A stretch of 64,000 nt of DNA. Source: CATOSD01 sp965203135 (GTDB lineage Bacteria; Chloroflexota; Dehalococcoidia; Lucifugimonadales; CATOSD01). Made by a program: the position numbers and the translations under genes. Positions 35,245 through 45,000 of the stretch are shown piece by piece (position 1 is the first letter of the stretch; every line of letters begins with the position of its first letter). The notes beneath the pieces were generated by a model. That model made no database searches. It saw only the letters and a list, made by a program, of their open reading frames with translations, and was not told the origin of the DNA. The DNA lies in NCBI GenBank assembly GCA_965203135.1, contig CBDBBO010000001.1, forward strand, positions 1,860,001 to 1,924,000, given 5' to 3'.

Positions 35245-35973
35245 TTAGATTTCCAGAAGCTGGAAGCTAACGGCGTAATCGCAGCCGAAGCGTTCGCCAA
35301 CCGCGTTGGCGTTCATGCGCAGGAAGAAGTCGGGGTCGAAGCTCTGACCGAGCCCCGCGATGTAGGCGCGATGCTCCTCCAGCGATGCTACGCCCTGATC
35401 GATGAAGTCGGTGACGTCGACGGCGTGTGTGGGAGCGTTCGCGCCCGCAATGAGCACACGCCTGACGCCGTTCCAGGGTTGGTGCCCCTCATCCAGAAGC
35501 TCGGGGAAGATCCAGCGGTTGCCGGCGTCCCGCGCTGCGTCGAGAGCCGCGAGACCGACGGCCCGGTGGTCGGCCATATTGAAGGAAGTGCCGCCCCAGG
35601 TGGTATCGAAGTTGCCAATCACCAGGGTGTCGGGACTGTGCCGGCGAATCGCGCGGGAGATGTCCCTGCGCAGCGGCAGCCCGTACTCGATTACGCCGTC
35701 GGTGTGGTCCAGGAACTCCACGGTCTCGACGCCGACCAGCGCCGCGCCGCTGCGCTCTTCGTCCTCGCGCAGAGGGCCGGCCTCCCCGGGACGCATCGCG
35801 TCTATGCCCGCCTCCCCGCGCGTCGCGAGCAGGTAGGCCACTCGCTTCCCCTGCGCCGTCCACCGCGCGACTGCGCTGGCCGCGCCGTACTCGATATCGT
35901 CGGGGTGCGCCATTACCACAAGCGCGGTGTCCCAGTCCTCGGGCAGCGGCAGGAGCTGCGGCGTCGTGTTCAT
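35245..35973 (-). CDS. PIG-L family deacetylase
   Basis: Protein of 242 aa. The zinc motif AHPDDIEYG (AHPDD) near residue 20, the TRGEAGIDAMRPG block and SFNMADHRAVG, which supplies the third ligand and a catalytic His, match the LmbE/MshB N-acetylglucosaminyl deacetylase family. Substrates are N-acetyl sugars, including bacillithiol and mycothiol precursors. There is no thiol-biosynthesis gene around. It starts 16 bp after the MoaD-like stop. Confidence 0.92.
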   Translation of the reverse strand: MNTTPQLLPLPEDWDTALVVMAHPDDIEYGAASAVARWTAQGKRVAYLLATRGEAGIDAMRPGEAGPLREDEERSGAALVGVETVEFLDHTDGVIEYGLPLRRDISRAIRRHSPDTLVIGNFDTTWGGTSFNMADHRAVGLAALDAARDAGNRWIFPELLDEGHQPWNGVRRVLIAGANAPTHAVDVTDFIDQGVASLEEHRAYIAGLGQSFDPDFFLRMNANAVGERFGCDYAVSFQLLEI

Positions 35974-35989
35974 CGCGGCGACGTTGCCC

Positions 35990-36253
35990 TCACCCGCCGG
36001 AGATGGCGGGCAGGAAATGCACCTCGCTGTTTTCCCCCACCTTCTCGAGCATTCCCATTGGAGTGATCTCGCCGTCTATGGCGACCGAGATGTTGGGCTT
36101 GATGCGGTTGCCTTCGACGAGCCGATCTTTCATGCCGGGATAAGCGCTGTCCAGGTTGTTGACTATCTGCCGCACCGTGGCGCCCTCCACCTGTACCTGG
36201 TGCTCGCCCGCGGTCAGCGACTGCATGAGTGAGGGGATGAAAACGGTTGCCAT
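35990..36253 (-). CDS. MoaD/ThiS-family sulfur-carrier-like protein
   Basis: Protein of 87 aa from the ATG at 36253. It has a beta-grasp fold pattern: ATVFIPSLMQSLTAGEHQV, TVRQIVNNLDSAYPGMKDRLV, IKPNISVAIDGEIT, and the C-terminus SEVHFLPAISGG ending in the Gly-Gly needed for thiocarboxylate formation. MoaD supplies sulfur to molybdopterin. It lies about 600 bp from a molybdenum hydroxylase, which fits such a role, but no moaE or moeB is near, so it could also serve another sulfur-transfer pathway. Confidence 0.8.
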   Translation of the reverse strand: MATVFIPSLMQSLTAGEHQVQVEGATVRQIVNNLDSAYPGMKDRLVEGNRIKPNISVAIDGEITPMGMLEKVGENSEVHFLPAISGG

Positions 36254-36269
36254 GTCGATACCCCTTTCG

Positions 36270-36761
36270 CTACGCCTCGCCGTCAGAGTTGGACGAGATG
36301 TCGGGCGGCGCTTCAGTGAAGGGCTCGCCGCGCGCCTCGGCGTCCAGCCTGCGCTCGTTCCACTCAGACCACCTGCGGTGTACTTCGTTGCGCGCCTCAG
36401 ACCTGGCTTTGGCGTACGCCTCAGACTTGGCCTTAGCAACCGCTCTGTCCAATCGTTCCTGTTCTCGCTTCTTGAGCCAACGCTCCAGGTTTCCTCCGAT
36501 AACCATAGCTGTACGTGCAACCTCCATGAGCGTTATGGTGACAGCGGCTGCCCCAACCCCAACCGAGGGGAGCCTGTCGATTATGCTCAATACCGTCTGA
36601 ACAAAGCCGTCTCCGTTCAGGACCGTGATCTCATACCAGCATACCAGAGATATGCCTGCGATGTTCTGTATGGCGAACAGCGCGAAGTAGGCCGCCTGCC
36701 ATCTCCCGGGAACGCTCCAGACCGACTCCCTGTCCGGTGCCGCCGAATTGTGTATAGCCAT
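36270..36761 (-). CDS. Unknown membrane protein with charged coiled-coil tail
   Basis: Protein of 163 aa. Two hydrophobic segments (ALFAIQNIAGISLVCW around 28-44 and VGVGAAAVTITLMEVARTAMVI around 67-90) are followed by a highly charged helical region of about 55 residues (RWLKKREQERLDRAVAKA, then KARSEARNEVHRRW) and an acidic end (DISSNSDGEA). The layout resembles small membrane-anchored coiled-coil proteins; no known domain is recognised. It ends 16 bp before the MoaD-like gene on the same strand. Confidence 0.7.
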   Translation of the reverse strand: MAIHNSAAPDRESVWSVPGRWQAAYFALFAIQNIAGISLVCWYEITVLNGDGFVQTVLSIIDRLPSVGVGAAAVTITLMEVARTAMVIGGNLERWLKKREQERLDRAVAKAKSEAYAKARSEARNEVHRRWSEWNERRLDAEARGEPFTEAPPDISSNSDGEA

Positions 36762-36880
36762 CTCCTTGTGTGCTGTGCCGCGAACAAAAGACGGGGCGGG
36801 CCTATCAAAAAAACCCGCCCCGCGCTCTTGTGCCTATGTCGTCTCCGCTGGCGCAGCGCCGGCGGGACTTGTAGCCGGAT

Positions 36881-39145
36881 CTAGCCGCCGTTGTCCTTCG
36901 CGGCCGCTATGATGGCCACCGGGTTCATCGGCGTCTCGAAGAGCCGCGTGCCGGTCGCGCGCTGGATGGCGTTGGCTATGGCGGGTGTCGGCGGGATGAT
37001 GTTGGACTCGCCCACGCCGCGCACGCCGTAGGGGTGGCCGGGGTTGGCGACCTCCACTATCACGGTGTCTATCATCGGCAGGTCCAGGCTGGTGGGCATT
37101 CGGTAGTCCAGCAGCGTGGAGTTGACCATGCCGCCGCCCTCGTTCATGTAGTACTCTTCGTTGAGCGCCCAGCCTATGCCCTGCGCCGAACCGCCCTGCA
37201 TCTGCCCTTCCACGTAGGACGGGTGGATGGCCTTGCCAACGTCCTGGACGACGGTGAAGCGCACCACATCCGTCTTGCCGGTGTCGGGATCGACCTCCAG
37301 GTCCACTATGTTGCCGGAGAACGAGCCGCCCGCCCCGGTGGGGCTGACGGACGCCGACGCCGATATGCCGCCGCCGGTGCGCCCCAGCTGGCCGGCCAGC
37401 TCCTTGAAGCTCATGTTCAGTTCGGGGTCGGCCGTGGACTTGATCACGCCGTCTTCCATGCTCACGGAGTCGGCATCCACGTCCCATATGGACGCCGCGC
37501 GCTCTATCATCTGCTGCTTTACCATCTGCGCCGCCTCGTATGCGGCGTAGCCGGTGGCGAAGGTGGTGCGGCTGCCGCCCGTCACGGCGGTGAAGCCTAT
37601 CGAGTCGGTGTCCACCACCGAGGGGCGGATATCCTCGGCGGGTATGCCGAGCACCTCCGCGGCCTGCATCGAGATGGAGGCGCGCGTGCCGCCGATGTCG
37701 GTGGAGCCTTCGGTCAGGTTCACGGTGCCGTCGGCGTTCACGGCCAGGTTGACGCTGGAGTCGAAGCCGATATTGAACCAGAAGCCTATGGCTATGCCGC
37801 GTCCCTGGTTCTCGCCCAGCGGCGCGCTGTAGTGCGGATGGTCGCGCATCGCCTCGAGCGTCTCCACCAGGCCCACGCGGTTGAAGGTGGGGCCGTCTAC
37901 GCGGCGCGTGCCCTCTTTGGCGGCGTTCTTGAGCCTCAGCTCGATGGGGTCCATGTTCAGCTTGAGCGCCAGTTCGTCCACCGCCTGCTCGACTGCGAAG
38001 GCGGCATTGGGCGCGCCGGGCGCGCGGTAGGCGGCCGTCTTCGGCTTGTTCACCACCACGTCGTAGCCGTCCACGACGCCGTTCTCCAGGTCGTAGGCCG
38101 CGAGCGCGCACATCGCGCCGGCGCCCACCGGGGAGCCGGGATACGCCCCCGCCTCGAAGGCCAGTTCCACCTCGGCGGCGGTCATCGTGCCGTCGCTCTT
38201 CGCGCCTATCTTCACGCGGCTATAGGAGCCGCAGGTGGGGCCGGAGGCCTCGAACACGTCGGCGCGGCTCATCACCATCTTCACCGCCTGGCCCGTCTTC
38301 CTGGACAGCAGCGCGGCCACCGGCTCCAGGTACACCGGTATCTTGCCGCCGAAACCGCCGCCTATCTCCATGGGCGTTACGCGGATTTGCGAGACGGGCA
38401 GGTCCAGAATCGAGGCGAGGGCGTCGCGCACGGTGAACGCACCCTGCGTGCTGCACCAGACGTGCAGCCGTCCGTCGCTGTTCCACAGCGCGGTGGCGTT
38501 GTGCGGCTCGATGTAGCCCTGGTGCACCGTCTTGGCCCGGTACTCGCGCTCGACGATGACGTCGGCCTCGCCAAAACCCTTGTCCGGGTCGCCCTTCCGG
38601 TGCTGGAAGTGCTCGGCCACGTTGCTGGCCGTGTCGGTCTGCTCGCCGAGCTCGGACGTGAACAGGTCGTCGTGCAGCAGCGGCGCGCCGTCGGCCATCG
38701 CCTCCTCGACGGTGGTGACGGGCGGCAGCAGTTCGTACTCGACCTCTATTGCGGCTAGGGCCTCTTCGGCCTCGTGCGCGGTGTTGGCGGCGACGCCGGC
38801 GATGGCGTGGCCCTTGTAGAGCACCTTGTCGCTGGCGAAGATGTTATCTCGCTCGCGCTTCTTGCCCACGTCGCCGTCGCTGGGCGGCAGGTCGGACGCC
38901 GTGACCACGGCGCGGACTCCGGGCATGGCGAGCGCCTTGCCCGGGTCTATGGACTTAATGTTGGCGTGGGCGTGCGGGCTGCGCAGCACCTTGGCGTGAA
39001 GCAGGCCGGCGGTGGTGAAGTCCGCGCCGTACAGCGCGCGGCCCGTGACCTTGTCGTGGCCGTCGTGTCGAATGGGCCGCGTGCCCACGACCTTGTACTC
39101 CACGTTGGAGAGAACCATGTTCGGCTCATAGTCGGTGGTGGTCAT
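36881..39145 (-). CDS. Molybdenum hydroxylase large subunit (xanthine dehydrogenase/CoxL family)
   Basis: Protein of 754 aa from the ATG at 39145 (MTTTDYEPNMV). It begins with DKVTGRALYGADF and has the molybdopterin-binding signatures VTPMEIGGGFGGKIPVYLEP, KTAAYRAPGAPNAAFAVEQ and the catalytic Glu in GVGESNIIPP. The active-site loop is AYRAPGAP, not the AYxCSFR of form I CO dehydrogenase nor the AYRGAGR of form II, so it is a hydroxylase of unknown substrate (purine-, aldehyde- or aromatic-type). It starts 1 bp after the 2Fe-2S subunit stop. With the next two genes it makes a three-subunit enzyme. Confidence 0.92.
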   Translation of the reverse strand: MTTTDYEPNMVLSNVEYKVVGTRPIRHDGHDKVTGRALYGADFTTAGLLHAKVLRSPHAHANIKSIDPGKALAMPGVRAVVTASDLPPSDGDVGKKRERDNIFASDKVLYKGHAIAGVAANTAHEAEEALAAIEVEYELLPPVTTVEEAMADGAPLLHDDLFTSELGEQTDTASNVAEHFQHRKGDPDKGFGEADVIVEREYRAKTVHQGYIEPHNATALWNSDGRLHVWCSTQGAFTVRDALASILDLPVSQIRVTPMEIGGGFGGKIPVYLEPVAALLSRKTGQAVKMVMSRADVFEASGPTCGSYSRVKIGAKSDGTMTAAEVELAFEAGAYPGSPVGAGAMCALAAYDLENGVVDGYDVVVNKPKTAAYRAPGAPNAAFAVEQAVDELALKLNMDPIELRLKNAAKEGTRRVDGPTFNRVGLVETLEAMRDHPHYSAPLGENQGRGIAIGFWFNIGFDSSVNLAVNADGTVNLTEGSTDIGGTRASISMQAAEVLGIPAEDIRPSVVDTDSIGFTAVTGGSRTTFATGYAAYEAAQMVKQQMIERAASIWDVDADSVSMEDGVIKSTADPELNMSFKELAGQLGRTGGGISASASVSPTGAGGSFSGNIVDLEVDPDTGKTDVVRFTVVQDVGKAIHPSYVEGQMQGGSAQGIGWALNEEYYMNEGGGMVNSTLLDYRMPTSLDLPMIDTVIVEVANPGHPYGVRGVGESNIIPPTPAIANAIQRATGTRLFETPMNPVAIIAAAKDNGG

Positions 39146-39146
39146 T

Positions 39147-39626
39147 CTAGGCCTCCTGCATCTTCTCCGCCGCGTCCTGCACGGCGCGAACGATCTTGTC
39201 GTACCCCGTGCAGCGGCACAGGTTGTTGGCAAGCCAGAAGCGTATCTCGTGCTCGGTGGGAGTGGGGTTCTGGTCCAGCAGCGCCTTCGAGGCCACGATG
39301 AAGCCGGGCGTGCAGATGCCGCACTGGAGAGCGGCATTCTCCAGGAACGCCGTCTGCACGGGATGCAGTCCCTCGGGGGACGCGATGCCCTCGATAGTCG
39401 TGATCTCCTTGCCCTCCGCCTCGACGCCGAGCACCAGGCATGACGTGACGATTCGGCCGTCCAGTATCACCGTGCAGGCGCCGCAGTTGCCGTCGTTGCA
39501 CCCCTCCTTGCTGCCCGTCAGCCCTATCACGTCGCGCAGGCACTCGAGCAGGCTTTGCCGGGGCTCGCACAGGAAGTCCACGTGCTCCCCGTTGATTGTG
39601 GTCTGTACGTAGGTCTTTGCGGGCAT
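39147..39626 (-). CDS. Molybdenum hydroxylase 2Fe-2S subunit (CoxS-like)
   Basis: Protein of 159 aa. The N-terminal plant-type ferredoxin domain has EGCNDGNCGACTV. The C-terminal alpha-helical [2Fe-2S]-binding domain has QCGICTPGF and the NLCRCTGY motif. Length and both clusters are as in CoxS/xdhC-type subunits that pass electrons from Mo to FAD. It sits between the FAD subunit (start 1 bp before) and the large subunit. Confidence 0.96.
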   Translation of the reverse strand: MPAKTYVQTTINGEHVDFLCEPRQSLLECLRDVIGLTGSKEGCNDGNCGACTVILDGRIVTSCLVLGVEAEGKEITTIEGIASPEGLHPVQTAFLENAALQCGICTPGFIVASKALLDQNPTPTEHEIRFWLANNLCRCTGYDKIVRAVQDAAEKMQEA

Positions 39627-40496
39627 CTATGCCTCCTTAGCTCTCTCGATAGCGGTGTTCAAAGCGCGTCGCGTCAGCACGTTGCACAGGTGCTTGCGGT
39701 ACTCGATTGTGCCGCGCATGTCCGTGATTGGCCGCGCCGCCTCCTCGGCGATGTTCGCGGCTTCCTGTACGCTCTCGTCGTTGGCCGGCTTGCCCACCAG
39801 CGCCTCTCCCGCCTCCCGAACGAACAGGGGCGTTGGCGCGACCGACGCCAGGCAGACGCGGGCGGACTTGATGACGCCGTCTTCGAGTTCCACCGAGACT
39901 CCGGCGCCCGCGACGGCTATGTCCATCTCGTTGCGGGGAATGAACCGGATGTATCGCGCGCCCGAGTTGGGCGACGGCGCCGGGAAGTGAAGGGAGACCA
40001 GCAACTCGCCGTCTTCCAGCGCGTTCTGGCCCGGGGCGGTGCAGAAGTCTTCCACGGCCAGCGTGCGCTCGCCGTTGGGGCCTGCGATGTTGGCGGTCGC
40101 GCCCAGCGCGACCATCACCGGGATGGAGTCGCCGCTCGGCGCGGCGTTGCACAGGTTGCCGCCCAGCGAGGCGCGGCCCTGTATCTGCGTGCCGCCGATT
40201 AGCGAGGCCGCGTCTATCAACCCGGGGTAGGCCGCGCTTACGGCGCTGTCGCCGTAGATTCGGTAGCACGGCACGGCCGCGCCCAGCGTGAGGCCGGAGT
40301 CTGCGTCGTAGCTCAGCTCGTTGAGTTCGGGAATGTTCTTGCCGTCCACCACCAGGTCGGCGTTCGAGCGTCCGACCCTGAGTTGAACGAGCAAGTCGGT
40401 GCCGCCGGCCAGAATGCTGGCGCGCCCGCCCGCCTGCGCGAGCAGGTCGATCGCGTCACCGACCGAGTGGGGACTTTCGTAGTCAATCCACTTCAA
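39627..40496 (-). CDS. Molybdenum hydroxylase FAD-binding subunit (CoxM-like)
   Basis: Protein of 289 aa beginning at TTG 40496 with AGGAGG about 8 nt upstream. The FAD-binding PP motif SILAGGTDLLVQLRVG, SLGGNLCNAAPSGDSIPVMVALGA and a C-terminal CO_deh_flav_C part identify the medium subunit of CoxSML-type hydroxylases. It is the first gene of a medium-small-large operon (stop and start are adjacent). Substrate oxidation at Mo reduces this FAD. Confidence 0.95.
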   Translation of the reverse strand: MKWIDYESPHSVGDAIDLLAQAGGRASILAGGTDLLVQLRVGRSNADLVVDGKNIPELNELSYDADSGLTLGAAVPCYRIYGDSAVSAAYPGLIDAASLIGGTQIQGRASLGGNLCNAAPSGDSIPVMVALGATANIAGPNGERTLAVEDFCTAPGQNALEDGELLVSLHFPAPSPNSGARYIRFIPRNEMDIAVAGAGVSVELEDGVIKSARVCLASVAPTPLFVREAGEALVGKPANDESVQEAANIAEEAARPITDMRGTIEYRKHLCNVLTRRALNTAIERAKEA

Positions 40497-41028
40497 AGGT
40501 CTACCTCCTTAATTCTGATGGGTCAAACTGGGTCTTTCTGTGTCAATCTGGTCAGACCGCGGGGATTGCCATTCCGCCACGCTTGCGCGCGGACGCGCAG
40601 AGACGGGCGGCAGGCGGCAAAAGTATAGCAAAGCGCGCTTGGCAGAACAACAGCGGGCGCCGCTGTTCGCTCCTGACCCAGGCGAGCTTCGCGCCCGGGT
40701 GTTGGAGCGTTCCCTGGAGTCTCGGCGGGGTGAAGAGCGGATCCACCGAAACCGCTTCATCTCAGCTACTCGAGTTCATGTGTCGTCGCCAAGCCACAAG
40801 ACGCACTCGTCTGACAAGACGCCCGAACGCGATGCCCCAGGTCTTTTGAAGGAGGAGGAATGGTTGAAAGGTCGGCTCGGCTCTCTGCGGGGACCCACCC
40901 CTATAGCTGTACAGTGGCCCACGGATACTGCGGACGCAGGCGGTCCGTCGTGTCAATCTTGCGTTTCGGGGGCAGCGGGCCGCGCGGCGGTCCGTTGCCC
41001 CCGTTGTCGCCCGGCCCTACTCGTCCGG
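40497..41028. other. Intergenic gap without a convincing gene
   Basis: About 530 bp between the Mo-hydroxylase operon and the lipoprotein stop. Only Arg/Pro/Ser-rich chance reading frames are present. A palindrome GGTCAGACC lies near 40550, and a purine-rich GGAGGAGGAATGG stands at 40850-40863 without a plausible gene after it. Confidence 0.4.
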
Positions 41029-42003
41029 CTAGTTCCGGCGCCAGCCGGAGCCGAAGAGGTAGCCGTCGTAGCCCGCTACCCACACCCGCAGCGACTCGGA
41101 CTCCACCCAGGCGCCCGCCTCGGTGGCATGGAAAGTCTCCGCGCCGAACAGCTCCTGGACGTCCCTCCCGATCATCGAGATGTCGGAGTGCCCCACGATC
41201 TTCCCGTCCGGCCCGCCTATGAAGGCGAACCACCTGCCGTCCACCGTCTCTGCGGCGTTGTAGTAGGCAATTGCCTCCTCAAGGCCCGCCAGGGCGCTGC
41301 CGGGACTGGCGAAGTAGGACATGGTACCGGCCAGCCCCAGTTCCCGGTACTTGTCGACCGCCACGGACACCAGCATCCTGGTGAACTCGTCGGCGTCGAT
41401 GTACCAGCCCGAGGCGAACAGCAGCCCGTCGTGCTTCACCACCCATACGTTCTTCAACTCGAAGTCGCCGGTGCCTATGCCCCCGCTCGCCGGGTTGCGG
41501 TACACGTAGGACACCCACTTGCCCTCCTCCGTGGCAGAGAGCATCTCCGGGCCGAACTCGTAGCCATTGGCGTCGGTGCCCACCCAACCCTTCACGTCCA
41601 GGCCCAGGCGTTCGGGATCGGGGTGCCCTACCACGAGGTCATTCTGGTCGATGATGAAGACGTACCATTGGCCGTCCACGCTCCGGGGGCTGTTGTAGTG
41701 GGCGAGGGCGGCTTCCAGGCCTTGGGCCTCGTACCGGGCGACGGCGTTGTCTACGACGTGCCGGGTGTACTCGGCGGGGACCGCCTTGGACGGGACGGCG
41801 ACGGCCGCTTCCCCGTTGATGGGTATGTTTCCTGGAGAGGACTCGGCCCGGGGCTGTGCGGCGGCCGTCTCCGTCGTGGCCATCTTCTCCACCTCGGCGC
41901 GGGTCTGCTCCTGCTTGCCGCCGCCCCCGCAGGCGGCGAGCAGCGCGGAAGCGGCGAGCAGGAGCGCCGCCAGTGGAATCGCGTAGCGTACCTTGCTGAT
42001 CAT
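41029..42003 (-). CDS. Lipoprotein with two Cache-like sensor repeats
   Basis: Protein of 324 aa from the ATG at 42003 (AGGAG 8 nt upstream). The lipobox LLAAC makes Cys the likely lipidated N-terminus. After a Glu/Ala linker come two related segments: residues about 105-190 with WYVFIIDQNDLVVGHPDPERLGLD and 235-320 with WFAFIGGPDGKIVGHSDISMIGRD, each ending in a GWYIDAD or GSGWRRN strand. This is the signature of single-Cache domains, which bind small ligands outside the cell. It is the last gene of a three-gene minus-strand set with the FN3/cadherin-like surface protein. Confidence 0.82.
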   Translation of the reverse strand: MISKVRYAIPLAALLLAASALLAACGGGGKQEQTRAEVEKMATTETAAAQPRAESSPGNIPINGEAAVAVPSKAVPAEYTRHVVDNAVARYEAQGLEAALAHYNSPRSVDGQWYVFIIDQNDLVVGHPDPERLGLDVKGWVGTDANGYEFGPEMLSATEEGKWVSYVYRNPASGGIGTGDFELKNVWVVKHDGLLFASGWYIDADEFTRMLVSVAVDKYRELGLAGTMSYFASPGSALAGLEEAIAYYNAAETVDGRWFAFIGGPDGKIVGHSDISMIGRDVQELFGAETFHATEAGAWVESESLRVWVAGYDGYLFGSGWRRN

Positions 42004-42028
42004 GTCATTGCACTCCTGAGTCTTTCCT

Positions 42029-45000
42029 CTACAGCCCGCCGCTTCGCGTCCCCGGGATGACGATTCCGTGGTTGTACGTCTTCTCGCCATCTACTGGGTT
42101 CAAGGGGTCGCAGCCGGGCGTGGTGCAGGCGTAGATGTTAATGCTCTCGTCGCCTTCGTCTTCGCCGTCGGCGGTGATGGCTATGGTTATTATGCCGCTG
42201 GTCTCACCCTCGCCGATGGTGATGAAGGACGGCATGGTATAGTCGTCGCTGGTAGCTGTTTGACCGCCGGCGGCCAGGGTTACGGTGGTGCCGTTCGCAG
42301 GCGCCGGGGCGGGCAGCGTCAACATCAACACCGCTTCTCCGCCTTCGTATGGGGTCATGCAGACCCTCAGGCCCGCCTCCCTGACTCCAATGTAGCGCCG
42401 GCAGCTTTCGGGGAGTCCGCCATCGTCAGAGCCCTGGACCTGAGCAGACGGACTGGTGTCGTTTGCCCGTGTCACCGTGATCGTGTAGGTCTTGGTCGTG
42501 CCGTTCTGAGTGGTCACAACTACGTCGATGGCCTCGGCAACGCCCGGGGTCAACGCGATGGCGGAGCTTGGCGAGCCGGAGGCCACCGCGTCTCCTCCCA
42601 CCGTCACCGTGGTGCTGGGGTCGTTTGCCGTGGGGGTCACGGTCACGCTGTCGACGGGGTTGTCCACGCTGGCCGTGTAGCCGGCGGTGTCCGCGGCGAA
42701 GTCCGGCGTGAGCGGCACGTCGTTCGTTCCGTCGGAGACGGTCAGTGCGCTCAGCGTGGCGTCGGATGACACGGTCGATACCACCGGCAGGGCTAGTGCC
42801 TCGCTGAAGGCGCGAGTGACGCTTACCGTGTAGGTCTTGGTGGTCCCGTCCTGGGCAGTCACTACGATGTCGATGACCTCGGCGACTTCCGGGGTCAGGG
42901 AGATGGCGGAGCTTGGCGAGCCGGAGGTCACCGCGTCTCCTCCCACCGTCACCGTGGCGTTGGGGTCGTTGACCGTGGGGGTCACGGTCACGCTGCCGAC
43001 GGAGTTGTCGACGCTGGCCGTGTAGCCGGTGGTGTTCGAATCGAAAGTAGGTGTGAGGGGAACGTCGTTCGTTCCGTCGGAGACGGTGAGCGCGCTCAGG
43101 GTGGCGTCCGAGGACATTTCCCGCGTCACCGTGACCGTGTAGGTCATGGCGGTCCCGTCCTGGGCGGTCACCACGATGTCGATGACCTCGGCAACGCCCG
43201 CGGTCAGGGAGATGGCGGAGCTTGGCGAGCCGGAGGTCACCGTGTCTCCTTCCACCGTCACCGTGGCGTTGGAGTCGTTGACCGTGGGGGTCACGGTCAC
43301 GCTGTCGACGGAGTTGTCCACGTTGGCCGTGTAGCCGGCGGTGTCCGCGGCGAAGGCCGGTGTGAGCGGTACGTCGTTCGTTCCGTCGGAGACGGTCAGA
43401 GCGCTCAGGGTGGCGTCGGACGACATCACCGGCAAGGCGATGGCCCGTGTCACCGTGACCGTGTAGGTCTTGGTCGTGCCGTCCTGGGCGGTCACCACGA
43501 TGTCGATGACCTCGGCAACGCCCGCGGTCAGGGAGATGGCGGAGCTTGGCGAGCCGGAGGCCACCGCGGCTCCTCCCACCGTCACCGTGGCGTTGGAGTC
43601 GTTGGCTGTGGCCGTCACCGTGACGCTGCCGACTGAGTTGTCCACGCTGGCCGTGTAGCCGGCGGTGTCCGTGTCGAAGTTCGGCGTGAGCGGCACGTCG
43701 TTCGTTCCGTCGGAGACGGTCAGAGCGCTCAGGGTGGCGTCGGGGCTGCCGCCGCTCAATCCCGGAGGGGCCTCGCCTACCACCTGGACCTGGGGAAGCT
43801 GGGCCTGCAGGCTCAGCGGCACCCTCTGCCCTTCTGTCCAGAAATTATCCCCTTTGGAGGGATCATCGTGCAAAAGGAACCCGGAATAGATCCACTGCAT
43901 GTTCCTATACGTATCGGGGTCGGGTACGAACCATTGGACACGGACGGTATCGTCGAGGGAGACCAATTCGCTGCCGACTTGCATCCTCCCTTTTCGCAGG
44001 TTGGAATCCTCCGGCGTGAGGGCGGACAGACCTACCGTGGTGTAGCGCGGGGTTTCATCGGGGAGAACGGATCTGTTGAATTGTGTCCATCCGTAGGTAT
44101 CAAGCCCAAAGGCGAATTCATCCTCGGTGAGGGCCACCGAGCAATCGTCTATCGAGCTGTTAAGGACGTCGATGACGCAGCCGAAATCCCCTGTCCCATC
44201 CCCGTAATCATTGTCCACCGTCAGGATGGCGGACCAGATGACGTCTTCGTGAGGGGTGGCGCTGGCCGTGGCGGACCACTGGCCGTCGCCCGCGCTGTTG
44301 GATGCCCGGACGCGCACGTCGTATTCGACGCCGTTGGTCAGGCCGGTGATCTCGGTGTCGATCCCCGTCCCGCCGTAGCCGGCGTCCAGCCAGCCGTTGC
44401 GAGGGTCGTCGAAGACGCCGGCCTGGTCGGGCGCGGAGGTGGTCTTGTACTGCACCTCGTATGCGGTGACATCCGCCCCGCCGTCGTCCTCGGGCGGGTT
44501 CCACCCGGCGACGAGTTTGGTGTTGCCGAGGGCGAGTACGAGGCCGACGGGAGCGCCGGGCACTGGGTTCCCCATGTCCCCAGTGGTCCCCGTGGGATTC
44601 GTGTTGGTCTTGTCGTCGGTGTCTCCGGAGTTCCCTATTCGCAGGCTCAGTGGAAACCGCTGCCCCTCGGCCCAACCGAATCCTCCATTGGCAGACTCAT
44701 CGAGCAAACTGAACCCAAGGCCGTCCGGGTGCCAATGGACACTATCAGGATCGCCAAGGTTGAACACGGCACCTGTGTTGCCGACTTGGAGATACGCTTT
44801 CCGCAGACCGGAATCGGCCGGTACGCTCCTCGAGGAGTAGTCCGATGTAGTGGAGTACAATCTCGTGGAGAAGTATGGGTTCAGAATCAGCTGGCTTCCC
44901 TTCGCCCTCTCTTCAGACACTCCGTCCTTGAAGTAATGCCATCTCCAGGTCTTGTCCTCAAACTGAAACTCATTCTCGGTGAGCGCGGTTGAGCACCTGT

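Noticed and set aside
36881..40496. Aerobic CO dehydrogenase
   Set aside because: The large subunit lacks the AYxCSFR or AYRGAGR active-site loops; it has AYRAPGAP, so only the family can be called.
40860..41222. A 120-codon plus-strand frame after a GGAGGAGG site
   Set aside because: Arg/Ser/Pro-rich with no fold, and overlaps the 3' end of the lipoprotein gene; a chance frame.
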